Below, piece after piece: positions 60,174 to 64,000 of a stretch of 64,000 nt of DNA. The DNA lies in contig NZ_JAFBDK010000018.1 in assembly GCF_016908195.1 (NCBI RefSeq), positions 1-64,000 of the forward strand. Direction: 5' to 3'. Origin of the DNA: Jeotgalibacillus terrae (GTDB lineage: Bacteria; Bacillota; Bacilli; Bacillales; Jeotgalibacillaceae). The translations under genes and the position numbers were made by a program. Below the pieces are notes generated by a model that saw only the letters and a list, made by a program, of their open reading frames with translations, made no database searches and had not been told where the DNA came from. Position 1 is the stretch's first letter. The number at the start of each line of letters is the position of its first letter.

Positions 60174-61523
60174 ATGAAAATCGCAGTCATCGGAAGTACT
60201 CACGCTGGAACAGCAGCTGTAACAAATATGGCCAACTTATATCCTGAAGCAGAGATTACAGTCTATGAGAAAAACGATAATGTGTCCTTTCTGTCATGTG
60301 GTTTAGCATTATATGTAGGCGGTGTCGTTGAAGATCCGCAGGGACTTTTCTACAGTTCACCTGAACAGCTGAGAGGTCTCGGCGTCACAATGAAAATGCA
60401 GCATGCCGTGCAGGAAATCGATACTGCGCGCAAGCAGATCAAAGCAGTTAATCTGGTCACTGGTGAAGAAGTGAATGACAGCTATGATAAGCTCGTGATG
60501 TCAACAGGATCATGGCCGATCATTCCGCCAATTGATGGCACCAAGCTTGATAACATTCTGCTGGCAAAGAACTTTAACCAGGCCAATACAATTATTGAAA
60601 AATCACGCGAAGTCAAACACGTAACTGTCGTCGGTGCAGGCTATATCGGCGTTGAGCTTGTAGAGGCATTTCAGCAGGCAGGTAAAGAAGTAACGCTGAT
60701 TGATGGCGTTGACCGTATCCTGAATAAATATCTTGATCAGGAATTTACAGATCATGTAGAACAGGCATTTATTGACCGCGGTGTAGAACTTCGTCTGGGT
60801 GAAACGGTTACCCGCTTTGAAGGTAAAAACACTGTCGAAGCCGTTGTAACGAATGCAGGTCGCGTTGAGACTGACCTTGTCATTATGTGTGTCGGCTTCC
60901 GCCCAAACACTGAGCTTCTAAAAGGAAAAGTGGATATGCTGCCAAATGGGGCGATCACAGTTGATGATTATATGCGCACAAGCGACCCAGATATTCTTGC
61001 AGCCGGTGACTGCTGTGCAGTGAAATATAATCCGACTGGTCAGGCTGCTTATATCCCGCTTGCAACAAATGCTGTCAGAATGGGGACACTCGTTGCCCGC
61101 AACCTGATTGAACCGGTTATGAAAAATGTCGGTACACAAGGCACATCAGGCCTTCACATTTATGATCTGAATATGGCATCTACTGGCTTAACTGAGACGA
61201 GTGCACAAGCGATGGATGTTCATGTGAAAAGCATCACAATCAACGAAAAGCACCGTCCGGAATTCATGCCCACTGCTGAAGATGTCATGCTGAAAGTCAG
61301 CTACCTGCCTGACAGCCGTAAAATTATTGGCGCACAGGTATTATCAAAAGCGGACGTAACTCAATCAATCAATACACTCAGCGTCTGCATTCAGACAGGC
61401 ATGACGATTGATGAACTCGGCTTTGTAGACTTCTTCTTCCAGCCGCACTTCAATCAGCCATGGAACTTCCTGAATAAAGCAGGGCTTGCAGCAGCTGATA
61501 CGCGTAAAGCGGAGCTTGTCTGA
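60174..61523 (+). CDS. nox: NADH oxidase / CoA-disulfide reductase-type flavoprotein
   Basis: Probable water-forming NADH oxidase regenerating NAD+. The 449-residue protein has FAD motif AVIGSTHAGTAA (4-15), redox Cys42 in SFLSCGLALYVGG, NADH motif VVGAGYIGVELVEAF and the second FAD motif ILAAGDC. A C-terminal dimerisation domain starts about 335. A single active cysteine fits Nox rather than glutathione-reductase-type enzymes; CoA-disulfide reductase is the main alternative. The Rex operator favours Nox. AGGAGG precedes the ATG. It is monocistronic. Confidence 0.9.
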   Translation: MKIAVIGSTHAGTAAVTNMANLYPEAEITVYEKNDNVSFLSCGLALYVGGVVEDPQGLFYSSPEQLRGLGVTMKMQHAVQEIDTARKQIKAVNLVTGEEVNDSYDKLVMSTGSWPIIPPIDGTKLDNILLAKNFNQANTIIEKSREVKHVTVVGAGYIGVELVEAFQQAGKEVTLIDGVDRILNKYLDQEFTDHVEQAFIDRGVELRLGETVTRFEGKNTVEAVVTNAGRVETDLVIMCVGFRPNTELLKGKVDMLPNGAITVDDYMRTSDPDILAAGDCCAVKYNPTGQAAYIPLATNAVRMGTLVARNLIEPVMKNVGTQGTSGLHIYDLNMASTGLTETSAQAMDVHVKSITINEKHRPEFMPTAEDVMLKVSYLPDSRKIIGAQVLSKADVTQSINTLSVCIQTGMTIDELGFVDFFFQPHFNQPWNFLNKAGLAAADTRKAELV

Positions 61524-61542
61524 TTCAACGATTACTTTAAGG

Positions 61543-61577
61543 ACAGCCTGAGACGAATATGTCTCAGGCTGTTTTTA
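61543..61577. terminator. Bidirectional terminator
   Basis: ACAGCCTGAGAC / GTCTCAGGCTGT, perfect 12-bp stem, then TTTT, between nox and the Sco gene. Confidence 0.9.
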
Positions 61578-61579
61578 AG

Positions 61580-62167
61580 CTATTGATCAATCAGCTTCAA
61601 CACATCATCCATCAGTTCTTCCCGGTTCAGCCGGTCGCGATAGGTGGCCATCGCATAGGTCCCGCGAATCTGATGATCGGCATCCATCAGATAGAGTGTT
61701 GTACTATGGACAATTTCACCTTCTACTTTCATACGCCTCATACGGAATTCTTCAGTCAGATCAGCAGTTTCTGCTTCAGTCCCCCTCAGCCAGTGCCAGC
61801 CCTTGATATCCGCATCAAATGAATCTGCATAACGTCTGATCCGCTCATCCGTATCTGCTTCAGGGTCCAGCGTGATAGAAACAAATTCCACCTTCTTTTC
61901 ATCAAATGCACCTTCTGTTTCAAGCGCCTCATATACTTCTTTTAAGTCACTCATTGTAAATGGACAAATATCCGGACATTCAGTATAAAAAAAAGCGACA
62001 ACTTTTATCCGGTCATTGTCTGAAGAATAACGCCCTCCATCCAGAACGGATGTCATTTGAAAAGGCTCAATGGTTTTCAGCACAGGAAGTGAGGTCTGCA
62101 GGTACCAGACACCCCACACGCCTGCTGTAAACAGTACAAGGAATAAGGCAGTGCTCAGCACTTTCAT
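61580..62167 (-). CDS. SCO1/SenC family copper chaperone
   Basis: The 195-residue protein is anchored by one N-terminal segment (about 5-24) with a thioredoxin-like domain outside the cell. The copper-binding residues Cys64 and Cys68 (ECPDICPF) and His154 (EIVHSTT) are all present. Sco proteins deliver copper to the CuA site of cytochrome oxidase or to other cuproenzymes. Here the gene overlaps the multicopper-oxidase-like gene by four bases, so it may serve that enzyme. No cytochrome oxidase genes are in view. Confidence 0.9.
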   Translation of the reverse strand: MKVLSTALFLVLFTAGVWGVWYLQTSLPVLKTIEPFQMTSVLDGGRYSSDNDRIKVVAFFYTECPDICPFTMSDLKEVYEALETEGAFDEKKVEFVSITLDPEADTDERIRRYADSFDADIKGWHWLRGTEAETADLTEEFRMRRMKVEGEIVHSTTLYLMDADHQIRGTYAMATYRDRLNREELMDDVLKLIDQ

Positions 62168-64000
62168 GTGGCATCAGCTTTTTTCTCAAGCGGTGCCAAA
62201 TGTTTTTGCATCCGCTTATACACCCGTAACATCCCCCACATGCCAAGCTCGATATCCCAGCGGATATTTCCTGACCGGTAGAGATAATCACCGGATAATC
62301 CGTACCAGCCACCGGCGCCGTAGTGAAGCTTCATATCTGCTGTATGGCCAGTGATCACCGGGCCGTCAAACGATTTTACAGCTGACGTCAGATCCATCGC
62401 ATCACTGTTCCAGTAGTGTCCATGTAAATGGAATGTGTGAGCACGCCTGCGTTCTGAAGGATTGACCAACCTGATGGTAACCGGATCACCTGGATACGCT
62501 TCAAACACCGGAGTGGATGGATCACCTTGTGCTTTTGAACTGAACAGCCCTGCATAATCCCCTTCATCTTTTAACCTTCTCACCAGCCGCTCCGTACGGT
62601 AATTAAATCCTCTTGAGCCCTGATCATACGTATCAAACAGATCTTCTTCCTCAGTCTCACCCAGAATGCCGTCGGCCGGATCTATAATCAAATTACTGTC
62701 TTTATCTTCAAGCCTCACGCCGTCATGCATGACAAGCACAAACTCTCTTGTATCCGGTAAAAATGGCTGCTTCAACACAATAGATGAAGCTTTGCTGTCT
62801 TCAGTCAGCGTTACCGGATCAAGCATTTCAGACCCTCTTGGCTCTGCGATCAGGATGCCAAACGTACCAAGTGACCGGTGATTTCTGATGTCAGTCATAT
62901 CCCACAGACCGCTCGAACCGAACGCATGATCAATATACCAGCGATAGGTGATCGACCCTCCAGGTCCTGCTGACTGGTCACAGTTAAAACCTGCTGTCTC
63001 ACCGGATGATGTTTTCACATCCGCTGACACAAGTTGCGGATGAAGCGAAATCCTTAATGAAGGCGGATAAAATGCCTGCTCTTTTACTTCTGGATATGGC
63101 CAGATTCCGTTTTCATAAGGGAAGCGCCCAGGTGTCAGCTCATTTGTTAAGCGAACCTCTACCTCGTCTCCGGCATTTGCCCGAAGAATCAGCGGTTCCG
63201 GAGATTTCTGTCCAGTTAAAATAGCTTCCTTATCCTCTGTATAGGCAAAGATAATGCCATAAGGGTCATGCTCACCATGCTTACTGTAAGGTAATGGAAG
63301 GTGAAAAGCTGTAATATCAAAACGTCTCAGCGATGCTTCATCAGGTGCAGGACTTTCGATCACTTCTGCTTTAGCTGGCGGGCTTCCGTCAACTGCGGGT
63401 AAAAGAAGCGGTCCAGGCTCCCGTTGTTTCTGATCATTGAGTGATATTAGCCCCTCAACCGGTTCATCATAGGCACGGATCAGCCCCCATAACCCATTCC
63501 ATAAGTCTTCTTCAGTCGCAAAAGTCCATAAATAATCTCCTGCATGTGTGGCAAAGGTTTCTAATGTGAAAGATTCTGAGATGCCGATATGCTTTTGTGA
63601 TTCAAACCTCGTCTCTACATCCGGCCGCTCTGCCTTCCAGCGCATGCCGTGAACATGAAAGCTGTGGGACTCTTCTTGCGCCCCTTGAATTAACCTGATC
63701 CTGAGCGGGTCTCCCTTATAGCACTGAAACACCGGGGTAATCGGGTCGCCATTGACATAAGAGCTGAATGAATAAGCAGGGTCGCCCGGGCCTTTCAGAC
63801 GAAACTGGAGCGGTTCACACCTGTAATTTACGCCAAACACACCCGGATCATCCTGTGAGCCCGGATAATCAGGAGGCTGAATCGGCGTACCGTCACGCTC
63901 ATATAAAAGGGCAAAATCCTGTACAAACAGTGATAAATCACGGTAATCAGGAATGAGCGGGTGAATTGCAGTGATTTCAGTTCCATGAATAGCAGGCTCA
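62164..64000 (-). CDS. Multicopper-oxidase-like cupredoxin protein (5' end outside window)
   Basis: At least 612 codons; the frame runs open through the window edge, so the N-terminus is missing. Four or more cupredoxin-type domains are apparent. Two HxHG motifs are visible (HVHGMRW and HLHGHYW), each followed by a GLWGLIR/GMWGML strand. The HCH motif that normally precedes such strands in multicopper oxidases is replaced (for example YLWTFATEEDLWNGLWG). The visible domains may therefore carry few coppers, with the main sites in the missing part. Coupling to a Sco gene and size suggest a large MnxG-like or ceruloplasmin-like oxidase; this is inference. Confidence 0.75.
   Translation of the reverse strand, partial: EPAIHGTEITAIHPLIPDYRDLSLFVQDFALLYERDGTPIQPPDYPGSQDDPGVFGVNYRCEPLQFRLKGPGDPAYSFSSYVNGDPITPVFQCYKGDPLRIRLIQGAQEESHSFHVHGMRWKAERPDVETRFESQKHIGISESFTLETFATHAGDYLWTFATEEDLWNGLWGLIRAYDEPVEGLISLNDQKQREPGPLLLPAVDGSPPAKAEVIESPAPDEASLRRFDITAFHLPLPYSKHGEHDPYGIIFAYTEDKEAILTGQKSPEPLILRANAGDEVEVRLTNELTPGRFPYENGIWPYPEVKEQAFYPPSLRISLHPQLVSADVKTSSGETAGFNCDQSAGPGGSITYRWYIDHAFGSSGLWDMTDIRNHRSLGTFGILIAEPRGSEMLDPVTLTEDSKASSIVLKQPFLPDTREFVLVMHDGVRLEDKDSNLIIDPADGILGETEEEDLFDTYDQGSRGFNYRTERLVRRLKDEGDYAGLFSSKAQGDPSTPVFEAYPGDPVTIRLVNPSERRRAHTFHLHGHYWNSDAMDLTSAVKSFDGPVITGHTADMKLHYGAGGWYGLSGDYLYRSGNIRWDIELGMWGMLRVYKRMQKHLAPLEKKADAT

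Overview
The window looks like chromosomal DNA of a low-to-moderate-GC, Gram-positive, spore-former-type member of the Bacillales (Bacillaceae/Planococcaceae, Jeotgalibacillus-like). The case for this rests on strong AGGAGG-type ribosome binding sites, frequent GTG/TTG starts, abundant intrinsic terminators, B. subtilis-type Zur, Rex and CcpA (cre) sites, and a B. subtilis-type parS site at 56268-56283. The species cannot be named from the sequence alone. The parS site suggests the window lies in the origin-proximal part of the chromosome. I saw no phage, transposase, CRISPR array, rRNA or tRNA.

Layout. 1-8.8 kb: housekeeping and metabolic genes (phosphodiesterase, oxidoreductase, AIM24-like protein, SDR), a membrane GAF-GGDEF diguanylate cyclase operon, and rlmN. 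9-14.6 kb: glycerate kinase, a luciferase-like monooxygenase, and a MarR-MMPL efflux operon behind an 18-bp-armed palindromic operator. 14.8-22.6 kb: a giant secreted nuclease, a PH-domain protein, and a TetR-controlled ABC exporter. 22.7-30.1 kb: the most notable region, a cyclic-di-GMP-linked polysaccharide locus. It has a membrane-anchored TIM-barrel hydrolase; an overlapping operon of an Hpt-REC-GGDEF-REC regulator, a HEAT-repeat membrane protein and a processive GT2 glycosyltransferase; and a secreted GH18-like protein whose leader carries a c-di-GMP-I (GEMM) riboswitch. 30.1-41.1 kb: FetAB-like exporter, thioredoxin, GAF-STAS protein, MFS transporter, acyl-CoA synthetase, ilvE, Nudix and lipase-like genes. 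41.2-46.9 kb: a LacI-controlled beta-glucoside operon with three operators and a cre site. 47.2-50.5 kb: Zur-controlled rpmE2, selD-mnmH (selenouridine tRNA) and paired crcB. 51-56 kb: a GGDEF-EAL-GAF protein, oligo-1,6-glucosidase and a methyltransferase followed by parS. 56.5-64 kb: ArsR-rhodanese/MFS operon, gluconokinase, Rex-controlled NADH oxidase, and a Sco/multicopper-oxidase pair running off the window end.

How the parts connect. c-di-GMP recurs: two apparently active GGDEF proteins, one GGDEF-degenerate EAL phosphodiesterase and one c-di-GMP riboswitch. Most transporters and enzymes here have their own local regulator with a visible operator. Intergenic space holds a dispersed palindromic repeat family, with an apparently full-length copy and internally deleted derivatives, a distinct long hairpin element after parS, and a six-unit 21-bp tandem array upstream of ilvE.
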